Positions 21,904-30,587 of a stretch of 64,000 bases of DNA are shown here, one piece after another. Source of the DNA: Leptospira terpstrae serovar Hualin str. LT 11-33 = ATCC 700639 (lineage in GTDB: Bacteria; Spirochaetota; Leptospiria; Leptospirales; Leptospiraceae); NCBI RefSeq assembly GCF_000332495.1, contig NZ_AOGW02000010.1, forward strand, positions 620,001 to 684,000, written 5' to 3'. The translations under genes were made by a program, and so were the position numbers. Position 1 is the first letter of the stretch. Each line of letters begins with the position of its first letter. The notes under the pieces are model-generated. The model was not told the origin of the DNA, ran no database searches, and was given only the letters and a program-made list of their open reading frames with translations.

Positions 21904-22728
21904 TCAGAAATTTTCAATGAAAATCGACGAAAACTTGGAATCATCGGCCAAAATCTCCCGATCAATGGGGAAAATCTTCAGCTTGTAGTCCAAAATCAAA
22001 TGTTTCGAGGGAAAGTAAAGGGATCCAAACCTTTGGTTGGCTCCATCCAGTGTTTCTCCAGGGCAAAATAGAAAGTAAGAACGGGGGTTTAGTTGGAAAT
22101 TGAATTCTTTTTCCTTGGTTTCTTTGTGCAAAGTGGCCGTGACTTCTCTTAGGATTTCTTGGCTTTTGACCACTCCCAGGGGTTTGAAAAAAGGTGATAA
22201 GTCTTGTAAATGGAAAAATGCGATCACCCCTGACTGGATATCTCCAGAAAAAGATTTCTCCATTTTTTTGCGGATGGGATCAGTAATGGTTTCGAAATCG
22301 AGAAGGTTCTTCTCACGCAAAGAAATTCCAGTGGCACAAAAGGTCAAAACTTGGTTGGAAAGGTCTTCCCAGTTTCTTTTCGAAAGTTCTGGTTCCACTT
22401 CTTGGACAACGAGAACAAAAACAGGAACCTCCCCTTCGGGAAGCCGCATCATATTGATTTTAAAATCTCTGCCTTTTTCGGAAAAAGTTCCCAAGGCTTT
22501 GGGATCCATATAGCTTAAGTTACGCACAAGATCCGAAATTTGTGTGGAAACAAGGCCTCGAAGCCATTCCTCTTTTTCCGTTTGACCAAATTCGTAAACA
22601 ATCTCGCCCGCAAGATACACCCAGCCTAAATGGGCACCCACACTGGCAAAACTAATCCCCAAACGCCTGGAATGGTAGTCTGTCATTTGCATCGAAGGAG
22701 AAGGACTTACGTGAGTTGTATCTATCAT
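21904..22728 (-). CDS. Conserved hypothetical protein
   Basis: 274 aa, not recognised. There is no signal peptide and no clear membrane segment. It has a mixed alpha/beta composition with mid-protein segments such as EVPVFVLVVQEVEPELSKR and GVIAFFHLQDLSPFFKPLG, and a late FLFCPGETLDGANQRFG. The overall look, with two similar-sized strand-helix halves, could fit a degenerate GGDEF- or GAF-like fold, but no diagnostic motif is visible, so no function is given. It lies upstream of rpsU on the same strand (81-bp gap holding the rpsU promoter) and is divergent from fbp. Confidence 0.6.
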   Translation of the reverse strand: MIDTTHVSPSPSMQMTDYHSRRLGISFASVGAHLGWVYLAGEIVYEFGQTEKEEWLRGLVSTQISDLVRNLSYMDPKALGTFSEKGRDFKINMMRLPEGEVPVFVLVVQEVEPELSKRNWEDLSNQVLTFCATGISLREKNLLDFETITDPIRKKMEKSFSGDIQSGVIAFFHLQDLSPFFKPLGVVKSQEILREVTATLHKETKEKEFNFQLNPRSYFLFCPGETLDGANQRFGSLYFPSKHLILDYKLKIFPIDREILADDSKFSSIFIENF

Positions 22729-22833
22729 CGGAATCTAGTTTTAGTATCGGTTAGGACTTCGCCAATCAAAAGGAGAAAGGATTGCTCCTGACGTTATGCC
22801 CCCAAAATGGTGTAAAAACTACTCGGGGAACCT

Positions 22834-23868
22834 GTGAACGCAACACCGAAACAAAAAAAACTCATCTCTCTATCGCAATTCATTCTAGAAGAGCAACTCA
22901 AAATCCCTCATGCCTCCGGAGAATTTACCGCCCTACTCAGCCATCTGGTCTATGCGGCCAAAATCGTGGGTCGTGAGGTTCGAAAAGCAGGACTTTTGGA
23001 TGATATTCTCGGTGCCACAGAAGATACCAATGTCCAAGGCGAAACCCAAATGAAATTGGACCAATATGCAGACAATGCCTTCAACCAGTCCCTCAAAATT
23101 TGCGGCCATCTTTGTGTCCTTGCCAGTGAAGAACACGAAAACATCATTCCGATACCAGGCGGTTACAATATTGGAAAGTATACCATGGCCATCGATCCCT
23201 TGGATGGATCCTCCAATATCGATACCAATGTTTCCATAGGAACTATCTTTTCCATCCACCAAAGGTTAGAACCTAATTCCAAAGAACCAGGAACCGAAAA
23301 AGATCTCCTCCAACAAGGCCATTTGCAACGCTGCGCAGGATACATCATTTACGGATCCTCCACAATGCTTGTTCTTTCTACTGGAAAAGGTGTCTCTGGT
23401 TTTACTTTGGACCCAAGTGTGGGTGAGTTTTTATTATCCCATCCCAATATGAAAATGCCAGAGTCAGGCGATATTTACTCTGCCAATGAAGGAAATGCAT
23501 CTTATTGGTCGCCAGAAGTACAAGCCTATCTCCAAAAGATAAAATCCATTGAAGGGGGAAAAAAACCAAAAATGGCTCGGTACATTGGATCTCTCGTTGC
23601 GGATTTCCATAGGAACTTACTCAAAGGAGGAATTTTCCTTTATCCGAACGATACCAAATCCTCCAAATACCCGAACGGAAAGCTACGTTTGTTATACGAA
23701 GCGGCACCTATGGCCTATATTGCAGAACAGGCCGGCGGAATGGCAGTGACAGTAAAGGGCGAAAGAATCCTAGACTTAAATCCCAAAGACCTTCATGAAA
23801 GAACAACGCTCATTATTGGAAGTAAGAAGGAAGTAGAAGAATTCCTTACATTTGTTCCCAAAGCATAA
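22834..23868 (+). CDS. fbp: Fructose-1,6-bisphosphatase class 1
   Basis: 344 aa gluconeogenic enzyme that hydrolyses fructose-1,6-bisphosphate. The metal-binding signature DPLDGSSNID is near residues 127-136. The GNIGTIF-type loop appears as VSIGTIFSIH, and the substrate-site segment YIGSLVADFHRNLLKGGIF (about 245-263) is intact, as is the C-terminal GGMAVTVKGERILDL. The start is a GTG; the upstream ribosome binding site is only weak (GGGGAA). Leptospira makes sugars from fatty-acid-derived carbon, so this fits its metabolism. Confidence 0.96.
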   Translation: MNATPKQKKLISLSQFILEEQLKIPHASGEFTALLSHLVYAAKIVGREVRKAGLLDDILGATEDTNVQGETQMKLDQYADNAFNQSLKICGHLCVLASEEHENIIPIPGGYNIGKYTMAIDPLDGSSNIDTNVSIGTIFSIHQRLEPNSKEPGTEKDLLQQGHLQRCAGYIIYGSSTMLVLSTGKGVSGFTLDPSVGEFLLSHPNMKMPESGDIYSANEGNASYWSPEVQAYLQKIKSIEGGKKPKMARYIGSLVADFHRNLLKGGIFLYPNDTKSSKYPNGKLRLLYEAAPMAYIAEQAGGMAVTVKGERILDLNPKDLHERTTLIIGSKKEVEEFLTFVPKA

Positions 23869-23957
23869 TTTTCGAAACAAATACAGAAATTTCTTTCAAA
23901 AGAAATCTCGATCTATTAGTTTTGGCAGAATTAAAAGATTTTAGGAGAAAACTTTCA

Positions 23958-24206
23958 ATGAATAAAAAACTACTCGTTTTAATTCTTGGTGTCACTATGG
24001 CTTCTGGACTTGCGTTCTGTAAAAAAGAAGAACCAGTTGTAGAAGAAAAAATCGAAACTGTTGAAGATGCAGCTAAAAAAGTAACTACAGAAGTAGAGAA
24101 AAAAGTTGATGCAGCAGTGAAAACTGCAGAAGCAGAAGCTAAAAAAGCAGCAACAGGCGCGATCAAAGACGCAACTAAAGACATTAAAAAACCAGCAGGT
24201 TTCTAA
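23958..24206 (+). CDS. Small Lpp-like lipoprotein
   Basis: 82 aa from the ATG at 23958, chosen because AGGAGA lies 9 nt upstream and a signal peptide starts there. The signal is MNKKLLVLILGVTMASGLAFC with a lipobox-like LAFC at residues 18-21. The mature chain is a low-complexity Ala/Lys/Glu helix with repeats of the AxKKxxTEVExK type. It resembles the small helical lipoproteins (Lpp, AKE-rich) that link or space membranes, but no homology is claimed. A strong terminator follows 22 bp after the stop, so it is probably a single-gene transcript. Confidence 0.8.
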   Translation: MNKKLLVLILGVTMASGLAFCKKEEPVVEEKIETVEDAAKKVTTEVEKKVDAAVKTAEAEAKKAATGAIKDATKDIKKPAGF

Positions 24207-24228
24207 TCATCTTTTTCTGTAAAAAGGA

Positions 24229-24261
24229 AACCAACCGATTTTCGGTTGGTTTTTGTTTTTA
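24229..24261 (+). terminator. Rho-independent terminator
   Basis: A perfect 10-bp stem AACCAACCGA (24229-24238) / TCGGTTGGTT (24242-24251) with a 3-nt loop is followed by TTTTGTTTTT. It lies 22 bp after the lipoprotein stop. A run of A before the stem means it could also stop transcripts of the convergent gene. Confidence 0.9.
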
Positions 24262-24330
24262 CAAGAAGGCACAGTTTTTTAAATTTCCCTCATTTTTAAC
24301 TGCCTACCATAGATTTCAAAACGAATCCAA

Positions 24331-25614
24331 CTAAGAATCAGTGTATTTAATTTTTGCATGAAGTTCTTCTTCTAATGCACATTTAGGATAGGTTCCTACA
24401 TCTAGCGAGGTTCCGATATGCCCGAAAGGATCTTGCGGAGAAATGATCCTTAAATCCCAGCCGTTCACAATCCAAGGACATTGGTAATTTTTATCCTTAC
24501 ATAAGATCTGTGCTGCCTTTGGTTTTGGATAAGCCCAAGCGGAAGGAGGAAACTTACATTTATTTTCAATTTCTGCAATCGTACGAATGCGTTTGATGGC
24601 TTGGTCGAATTCCTTAAAACGATCTATCATTGGATCGGCAAGGTCTTTTCGGAAAAGACCCTTCTCTGCATTGTAAGTAAACATAACCAGGAGTTTTTCT
24701 GAGACATGTTCTTTATCCGTGGTCAACTTTAAGTTTTCCATGATATAACGTGCAATCTTTAACGCATCCAAGGTGACAGCTGCAGTATCATCTGCATACT
24801 CACCTGCTTCTTCTTCATCATCACTGGAATCATCTTCCATTCCACTTCCTGCAAGTAAATCCTGGTTCAATTGGTGTTTGCGTAGGTCTTCTACATTGAC
24901 TGTGGCTGGAACAACGTCAGGAATTTCAAATCCATTGGAACCGTGGTTATTAATGGCACTAATCACTTCTTCTGGAAGATTGAGTTTTCGTGCGATTTCC
25001 AATGAAAGATTTACAGCAGAAGTTAGCGAAGATCCAAAAAAACTTTGTTTGTACAATCCTTCTTTGGATACGGAAATATCAGCACAAAGTCCGGCAAGGA
25101 AACTGAACCGATTGACCATCTTAAAGCCGTATTGTTTTTGAATCACCGATCCTAAACTCAGGAGTCCAAAGTCAGCTAAGTGGTTAAAGAATTCCTTATG
25201 GCTAAGCAAAATTCTAAAAAAAGATAGAGCAAGTGATTTGGAATAAAAAGAATTCTGAATGATTCCTTTGAGACTTGCCATCCTTTCTGCATTTTGTTCG
25301 TATAAATGAAAAATAAATTCATTGGATCGGTCTTCGATTCGACTGAGGATGGCTTTCGAAAGGACCATTCGAAGCATTCTCATCAAATCCTTGGACATTG
25401 CTAACTTAAAGGAAGGAATGTAATTACCTTCCATTCCTTCCAGTTTCTTTAAAATATTTTCCTTAATGGCAACTTTTTCTTTGATTAAGATATTACCATT
25501 TTTATCAACAACGGGTTCACTAAGAGAGACAGAACCTAACAAATCATAATCAACGGCAAAATTTTTAAATTCATTGAATTCTAAGAATTCGATTCCAGCA
25601 TTCGTAATTTTCAT
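24331..25614 (-). CDS. Degenerate HD/HD-GYP-like domain protein
   Basis: 427 aa, soluble. The middle (about 140-270) has the spacing of an HD-GYP domain: helix FFNHLADFGLLSLGSVIQKQYGFK, then FSFLAGLCADIS where the family has the HD dyad, then LNLPEEVISAINNHGSNGFEIP where HHE...GYP would be. Most metal ligands are replaced. An acidic insert (DDSSDDEEEAGEYADD) follows near 275. The C-terminus carries several Cys (CKFPPSAW, CKDKNYQCPW). A catalytically dead HD-GYP-type or HDOD-type signalling protein is the best guess. It is divergent from pdhA. Confidence 0.45.
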   Translation of the reverse strand: MKITNAGIEFLEFNEFKNFAVDYDLLGSVSLSEPVVDKNGNILIKEKVAIKENILKKLEGMEGNYIPSFKLAMSKDLMRMLRMVLSKAILSRIEDRSNEFIFHLYEQNAERMASLKGIIQNSFYSKSLALSFFRILLSHKEFFNHLADFGLLSLGSVIQKQYGFKMVNRFSFLAGLCADISVSKEGLYKQSFFGSSLTSAVNLSLEIARKLNLPEEVISAINNHGSNGFEIPDVVPATVNVEDLRKHQLNQDLLAGSGMEDDSSDDEEEAGEYADDTAAVTLDALKIARYIMENLKLTTDKEHVSEKLLVMFTYNAEKGLFRKDLADPMIDRFKEFDQAIKRIRTIAEIENKCKFPPSAWAYPKPKAAQILCKDKNYQCPWIVNGWDLRIISPQDPFGHIGTSLDVGTYPKCALEEELHAKIKYTDS

Positions 25615-25719
25615 AAAGGTCCTAAGGAAACTGTCTTTTACGATCCTTCTGAGAGCAAGATTTTTGCTTTCCTTCTCCGTCTAAATGGTGTAGTTTTTTA
25701 CTGGTTTTGGAGGTTCTAG

Positions 25720-26706
25720 TTGGTTTCTTCTGTCCCAAAAGACTCACAATCTGTGAGCGAGTTGAAAGAGTTCTACAGACAAATGGTACTTATACGAAAG
25801 TTTGAGGAAGCCGCTGCCAAAGCCTATAGTGTAGGTAAGATTGGTGGGTTTTTACATTTGTACATCGGTCAAGAAGCAGTAGGAGTTGGTTCTATCGCTT
25901 CCCTCACCCCAAAAGACTATATCGTTTCTACTTACAGAGACCACGGCCATGCATTGGCAAGGGGACTCCATCCAAAACCTTTAATGGCCGAATTGTTCGG
26001 GAAAGGAACTGGAATCTCGAAAGGTAACGGTGGTTCGATGCACTTTTTTGATCGCAACGCCCACTTTATGGGAGGACACGGAATTGTGGGAGGTCATATC
26101 TCTCTGGCAGCAGGAATCGCATTTGCTTCTAAATTCAAAAAAGAAGATTCAGTCACAATTTGTTTTTTTGGTGAAGGTGCTGCCAATATCGGATCCTTTC
26201 ATGAAGGTTTAAATTTAGCGGCTATATGGAAACTTCCTGTTGTTTTTATTTGCGAGAACAACCATTATGCGATGGGAACTCCAGAATACCGAGCGCTTGC
26301 TGTAAAAGATGTTTCGGTTCGAGCTTATGCCTATGACATGGCACGTGACCATATCGAAGGAGATGAAGTAAGGAAAGTGAGAGACCATGTAAAAGTGGCT
26401 GTGGAACGAGCACGACGCGGCGAAGGACCAACTCTCATTGAAGTTTCGACCTACCGATTTCGAGGACATTCTATGTCTGACCCTGCAAAATACAGAACCA
26501 AAGAAGAATTAGAAGCTTATAAAAAGAAAGACCCTCTCATGCGTGCGAGACACGAACTGGAATTAGGCGGAATTAAAACGGAAGAATTAGATAAATTAGA
26601 TTTAGAGATTCAAACCCAAATTGATGAAGCCTATGAGTATGCTGAGACCTCACCGGAACCTCCTCTCTCTCAACTACACAAGTATGTGTATGCGGAGGAC
26701 AAATAG
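25720..26706 (+). CDS. pdhA: Pyruvate dehydrogenase E1 component, alpha subunit
   Basis: 328 aa, thiamine-diphosphate-dependent decarboxylase subunit of the pyruvate dehydrogenase complex. The TPP-binding motif is GEGAANIGSFHEGLNLAAIWKLP (about 150-172) with NN at 181-182. The STYRDHGHAL and GKGGSMH-like GNGGSMHF active-site loops are present, as is the phosphorylation-loop segment YRFRGHSMSDP. The start is TTG, fixed by GGAGG at 25709-25713 six bases upstream. The pdhB start codon follows its stop with no gap. Confidence 0.95.
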   Translation: MVSSVPKDSQSVSELKEFYRQMVLIRKFEEAAAKAYSVGKIGGFLHLYIGQEAVGVGSIASLTPKDYIVSTYRDHGHALARGLHPKPLMAELFGKGTGISKGNGGSMHFFDRNAHFMGGHGIVGGHISLAAGIAFASKFKKEDSVTICFFGEGAANIGSFHEGLNLAAIWKLPVVFICENNHYAMGTPEYRALAVKDVSVRAYAYDMARDHIEGDEVRKVRDHVKVAVERARRGEGPTLIEVSTYRFRGHSMSDPAKYRTKEELEAYKKKDPLMRARHELELGGIKTEELDKLDLEIQTQIDEAYEYAETSPEPPLSQLHKYVYAEDK

Positions 26707-27681
26707 ATGGCGATTCTTACTTATAGAGAGGCACTCAACCGAGCCATGGTCGAAGAGATGGAAAAAGACCCATTGATCTATTTAATGGGAGAAGAAGTCG
26801 GTCACTACCAAGGTGCCTATAAAGTGTCCCAAGGGATGTTAAGTAAGTTCGGAGAGGATCGTGTGATCGATACTCCGATTTCAGAAAACGGCTTTGCAGG
26901 GATTGGAGTTGGTTCTGCCATGGTGGGCCTACGCCCCATCATTGAATTTATGACTTGGAACTTTTCTCTCGTTGCCATTGACCAAATCATCAACTCCGCT
27001 GCCAAAATGAATTATATGAGTGGGGGTCAGTTCCCCATGCCGATTGTCTTTCGAGGCGCCGGTGGTGTCGGAGGAAGACTTGGTGCCCAACACTCGCAAG
27101 CCTTTGAATCTTGGTATGCTCATTGTCCGGGATTAAAAGTAGTCTGCCCTGCCACTCCGAAGGATGCTTACGGACTACTCAAATCATCCATTCGTGACAA
27201 TAACCCTACCATCTTTATCGAGTCGGAAGTGTTATACGGATCCAAAGGGGAAGTTCCCGAACAGGAATACACCATTCCATTGGGACTCGGTGAAATCAAA
27301 CGCAAAGGTACAGACATTACACTTGTTACTTGGTCAAGGGCTCTCGTTTTTGCAGAAGAAGCAGCGGCCCTCTTAGAACAAGAAGGAATTTCTGTGGAAA
27401 TTGTAGATCTACGAAGTTTACGCCCGTTAGATGAAAATCTTATTTATGAATCGGTAAAAAAAACAAATCGAGCTGTGGTTGTGGAAGAAGGTTGGCCTGT
27501 GGCAGGATTTGGGGCCCAGATTGCTTACCTTATCCAAAAAAATGCCTTCGCCTACCTGGACCACCCAGTAGAACGAGTGACACAAATGGATGTTCCTATG
27601 TCTTACGCTGCAAACTTAGAACGAATGAGTTTGCCCAATGCAACGAGAGTTGCTGATACCATCCGCGAGATGTTACAGTAG
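26707..27681 (+). CDS. pdhB: Pyruvate dehydrogenase E1 component, beta subunit
   Basis: 324 aa partner of PdhA. Family signatures include LMGEEVGHYQGAYKVS, DTPISENGFAGIGVGSAM and the C-terminal transketolase domain with VDLRSLRPLDE and VVVEEGWPVAGFG. The alpha2beta2 E1 enzyme transfers the acetyl group to lipoamide of PdhC. The ATG directly abuts the pdhA stop, which implies translational coupling. pdhC starts 10 bp downstream. Confidence 0.95.
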   Translation: MAILTYREALNRAMVEEMEKDPLIYLMGEEVGHYQGAYKVSQGMLSKFGEDRVIDTPISENGFAGIGVGSAMVGLRPIIEFMTWNFSLVAIDQIINSAAKMNYMSGGQFPMPIVFRGAGGVGGRLGAQHSQAFESWYAHCPGLKVVCPATPKDAYGLLKSSIRDNNPTIFIESEVLYGSKGEVPEQEYTIPLGLGEIKRKGTDITLVTWSRALVFAEEAAALLEQEGISVEIVDLRSLRPLDENLIYESVKKTNRAVVVEEGWPVAGFGAQIAYLIQKNAFAYLDHPVERVTQMDVPMSYAANLERMSLPNATRVADTIREMLQ

Positions 27682-27691
27682 GAGAACCGTA

Positions 27692-29017
27692 ATGGCAAAG
27701 ATCCAAGAAATGACCCAACTTTCCCCCACCATGGAGGAAGGAACCATTGTGAAATGGCTGAAACAAGAAGGAGATTCTGTCTCGCCTGGTGACATCATTG
27801 CAGAAGTAGAAACTGATAAAGCTGTGATGGAAATGGAAGCCTTTGAAACCGGAGTGATTCTAAAAATCCTACACAAAGAAGGCGCCAAACTCAAAGTAGG
27901 TGAAGCTTTGGCTGTGATTGGAAAACCAGGAGAAGATGTCACTTCTCTCCTAGCTGGAATTCCACAAAAATCGGCTCCCGTGCCACAAACTTCTACCAAA
28001 GAACCTACAACTCCAATGGAAAATGGAAATCCACTTCCTATGCAGACTAAACTGGAACCAGTGGCCCAAAGCCCAGCCAAGGAAGTAGGCTCTCAAAACC
28101 AAACCAATACAAAACCACAAGTGCAAACGCAAAACAAAGGTTTAGCGCGTATCCTTGCCTCCCCTTTGGCTAAGTCCATAGCCATAGAACATGGAATTGA
28201 CCTACACACTGTCATAGGCACTGGTCCTGAAGGTAGAATCACAAAAAATGATGTACTCGATACCTTAAACAAAGGAAGCCACTCCTCATCAGCGCAAGTA
28301 ACATCTTCTCGTTTGGATGAAGTAGTGACTCTGAATGGAATGCGTAAAACCATTGCCAAACGTCTGACAGAATCCAAACAAAACCTTCCCCACTTCTATT
28401 TGAATGTAGATGTAAATGCAAAAGCCATGGAATCTTTCCGAGCGGATCTTTTGGAATTCCAAAAAAATTTAGACCCGGAAACACAAGGAAAGGTCAGCCT
28501 AAACGATATCATAGTCAAAGCCACTGCCGCTGCCTTAAGGCTCCACCCGAAAGTGAATGCCAGTTTCCAAGGAGATTCCATTTTACAATTTGGTCGAGTG
28601 GATGTAGGGATTGCAGTTTCTTTGGATGGAGGACTACTAACGCCGGTCATACGAAATGCGGACGGAAAATCGATTTTCGAAATTTCTAAAGAAGTGAAGG
28701 AACTAGCTAAAAAAGCTAGGGAACGAAAACTAAAACCCGAAGAGTTTTCGAATGGAACCTTTACCATATCTAATCTAGGCATGTATGGGATCAGTCGGTT
28801 CACGGCGATTATCAATGAACCGGAGAGTGCTATCCTTGCCGTCGGTTCTGTGGAAGAAAAACCGGTTGTGGAAAACGGAGCAGTGGTCGCCGGAAGAGTT
28901 TTGTCTCTGACCCTTTCTTGCGACCACCGAGTGATCGATGGTGCTGTAGGGGCCGAGTTTCTAAAAACCCTAAAGACTCTTCTGGAAAAACCGAGCCTGA
29001 TTGCGGGTGTTGTTTGA
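27692..29017 (+). CDS. pdhC: Dihydrolipoamide acetyltransferase (PDH E2)
   Basis: 441 aa from ATG 27692, preceded by TAGGAG; a longer in-frame start inside pdhB is unlikely. Residues 1-78 are one lipoyl domain with the lipoylated lysine at 43 (ETDKAVME). A Pro/Thr/Gln linker follows, then the E1/E3-binding domain (about 150-190, ASPLAKSIAIEHGID, GPEGRITKNDV). The catalytic domain ends in SCDHRVIDGAVGAEFL with the active-site His and Asp. It is the core of the complex. No E3 (lpd) gene follows, so E3 is supplied from elsewhere. Confidence 0.95.
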   Translation: MAKIQEMTQLSPTMEEGTIVKWLKQEGDSVSPGDIIAEVETDKAVMEMEAFETGVILKILHKEGAKLKVGEALAVIGKPGEDVTSLLAGIPQKSAPVPQTSTKEPTTPMENGNPLPMQTKLEPVAQSPAKEVGSQNQTNTKPQVQTQNKGLARILASPLAKSIAIEHGIDLHTVIGTGPEGRITKNDVLDTLNKGSHSSSAQVTSSRLDEVVTLNGMRKTIAKRLTESKQNLPHFYLNVDVNAKAMESFRADLLEFQKNLDPETQGKVSLNDIIVKATAAALRLHPKVNASFQGDSILQFGRVDVGIAVSLDGGLLTPVIRNADGKSIFEISKEVKELAKKARERKLKPEEFSNGTFTISNLGMYGISRFTAIINEPESAILAVGSVEEKPVVENGAVVAGRVLSLTLSCDHRVIDGAVGAEFLKTLKTLLEKPSLIAGVV

Positions 29018-29035
29018 ATCTATGAAATCTTGGGA

Positions 29036-29245
29036 TTAAGCAGCGAAAAAATCGGCGCTTTGGATGTCAGCGATGGGAATGCGGACCACACCATTGGCTA
29101 AGTTCCCGATCACTACATCGTCCATCATTTGGCGATTTTTATCGAGTTCTATGCTTTGTCCGTCTTTTAGGTGAAGAACGATATCGATTCCGCGGTAGTG
29201 GATGTATCTTTCGAGTGTGTTTTTGAATTTGTGTGCTTTGTCCAT
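29036..29245 (-). CDS. Small hypothetical protein, possibly an SH3/Sm-like barrel
   Basis: 69 aa, not identified. After a helical N-terminus, the chain alternates short strands (DIVLHLKDGQSIEL, DDVVIGNLANGVVRIPIADIQSADFF), a layout like small beta-barrel folds of the Sm/Hfq or SH3 kind. No catalytic motif or signal peptide. It lies alone between the convergent pdhC end and the divergent fliG start. Confidence 0.6.
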   Translation of the reverse strand: MDKAHKFKNTLERYIHYRGIDIVLHLKDGQSIELDKNRQMMDDVVIGNLANGVVRIPIADIQSADFFAA

Positions 29246-29375
29246 CTGGTTTTTGTATCCTTTCTTTTTGTAACTTACAAAGGGTATCGTACGAATTTAT
29301 GAGACCTTTAGAAAATTTTGTCTCATTAGGTAAGTTTTTTTTGACAGTATCAGGAAACCGGGAGAATTATGTCAC

Positions 29376-30395
29376 ATGAAGCCTGAGAACCCCACATCCG
29401 CCACTCCTGGCGTAAGGAAAGCCGCCCTACTCCTATTATCCCTAGGCAAAGAGAGGGCCGCCGATGTTCTCAAACACCTGGATGACGCCATGCTCGAAGC
29501 TGTGATTTTGGAAATGTCTAAAATCCGATCGATCTCCAAAGAAGAAAGAGAAGTCATCTTAAAAGAATTTCACAATACCATTGAAGATTTAAACGAAACA
29601 ACTTCCGGCGGTCTATCCACTGCCAAATCTCTTTTGGAACATACGGTTGGGGCAGAAAAAGCCAATGTAATCTTAAAGAAGATCCATAAAGAAGAAACCA
29701 AAAACGATTTTGAATTTTTAAACCAAGTGGAGCCTGGTGTTTTGCAAGGAATGTTAGGGACTGAATCCCCACAAATCATTGCCGTCACACTCTCTCACTT
29801 GGATCCCAAAAAAGCCGCTGATGTTTTGAAACTCTTTCCAAAACCGGAACAGGCAAAAATCGCAGTAAGACTCGCTACCACATCCAAAACACATCCAGAT
29901 GTAATCCAAAACATTGCGCGGATTCTTAAAAAACGATACGAAGAAAGAGACAAACAGGAATACTCAGAAGCCGGTGGTGCTCACGTCCTTGCGAACATTT
30001 TAAACTTTATGGAAAAAGGGGCAGAAGAGACCATCCTTTCCGAATTGGAAGAGACCTCCCCCGATGTAGCAGACCAAGTCCGAGAAAAACTCTATACCTT
30101 CGAAGATATCCTTTCTTTGGATAACAAGGAAATGCGAATCCTGATCAACCGATTGGCAGATGATACTTCCATCTCTCTTGCCATCCGGGGGGCAGGAGAT
30201 GAAATTCGAAAAAAATTCTTAAACAATATGAGCCAAAACCGAGCAGAGGATATATTAGATATCTTAGATATGAAACCTCGGGTCACCTTACGAGAGATAA
30301 ACGAAGCAAGAAGTAAAATTGTTCAGGTGGCAAGGGTATTAGAAGAAGAAAATCAGATTTTATTTAAGAAAGAGAAAGAAGAGTATATTGAGTGA
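29376..30395 (+). CDS. fliG: Flagellar motor switch protein FliG
   Basis: 339 aa, the usual length. FliG is a C-ring protein that couples the stator to rotor torque and interacts with FliF and FliM. All three regions are visible: the N-terminal FliF-binding part (VRKAALLLLSLGKERAADVLKHLD), the middle ARM domain with EHPQ-like LGTESPQIIAVTLSHLDPKKAADVL, and the C-terminal torque helix region (ILSLDNKEMRILINRLADDTSISLAIRGAGDEIRKKFLNNMS) with its charged residues. Leptospira carries more than one fliG. It is a lone flagellar gene here, away from the flg cluster. Confidence 0.95.
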   Translation: MKPENPTSATPGVRKAALLLLSLGKERAADVLKHLDDAMLEAVILEMSKIRSISKEEREVILKEFHNTIEDLNETTSGGLSTAKSLLEHTVGAEKANVILKKIHKEETKNDFEFLNQVEPGVLQGMLGTESPQIIAVTLSHLDPKKAADVLKLFPKPEQAKIAVRLATTSKTHPDVIQNIARILKKRYEERDKQEYSEAGGAHVLANILNFMEKGAEETILSELEETSPDVADQVREKLYTFEDILSLDNKEMRILINRLADDTSISLAIRGAGDEIRKKFLNNMSQNRAEDILDILDMKPRVTLREINEARSKIVQVARVLEEENQILFKKEKEEYIE

Positions 30396-30407
30396 GGGGA
30401 AAACCGA

Positions 30408-30484
30408 TGGCGGAGTTGACGGGGCTCGAACCCGCGACATCCTGCGTGACAGGCAGGCACTCTGACCAACTGAGCTACAACTCC
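30408..30484 (-). tRNA. tRNA-Asp (GTC anticodon)
   Basis: On minus, the acceptor GGAGTTG pairs with CAACTCC, the D arm is GTAGCTCAGTTGGTC, the anticodon stem CCTGC/GCAGG holds loop CTGTCAC with anticodon GTC, and the T loop is GTTCGAG. Discriminator G (30411) fits tRNA-Asp. CCA is encoded at 30408-30410, unlike the tRNA-Ala in this window. Confidence 0.97.
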
Positions 30485-30587
30485 ATCGGAATAAAAACCA
30501 AGGTATAGAAACGACTTCGAGAGTCAACACGGTTTTCATTTGTTTTCTTGCCTTTCGTTAGAATTTTTAGAATCTGGCATTGGTTCT

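Noticed and set aside
29341..29370. TTGACA followed by AATTAT before fliG
   Set aside because: The start would fall on the fliG ATG and leave no leader although a GGGAG ribosome binding site is present, so it is probably not the promoter.
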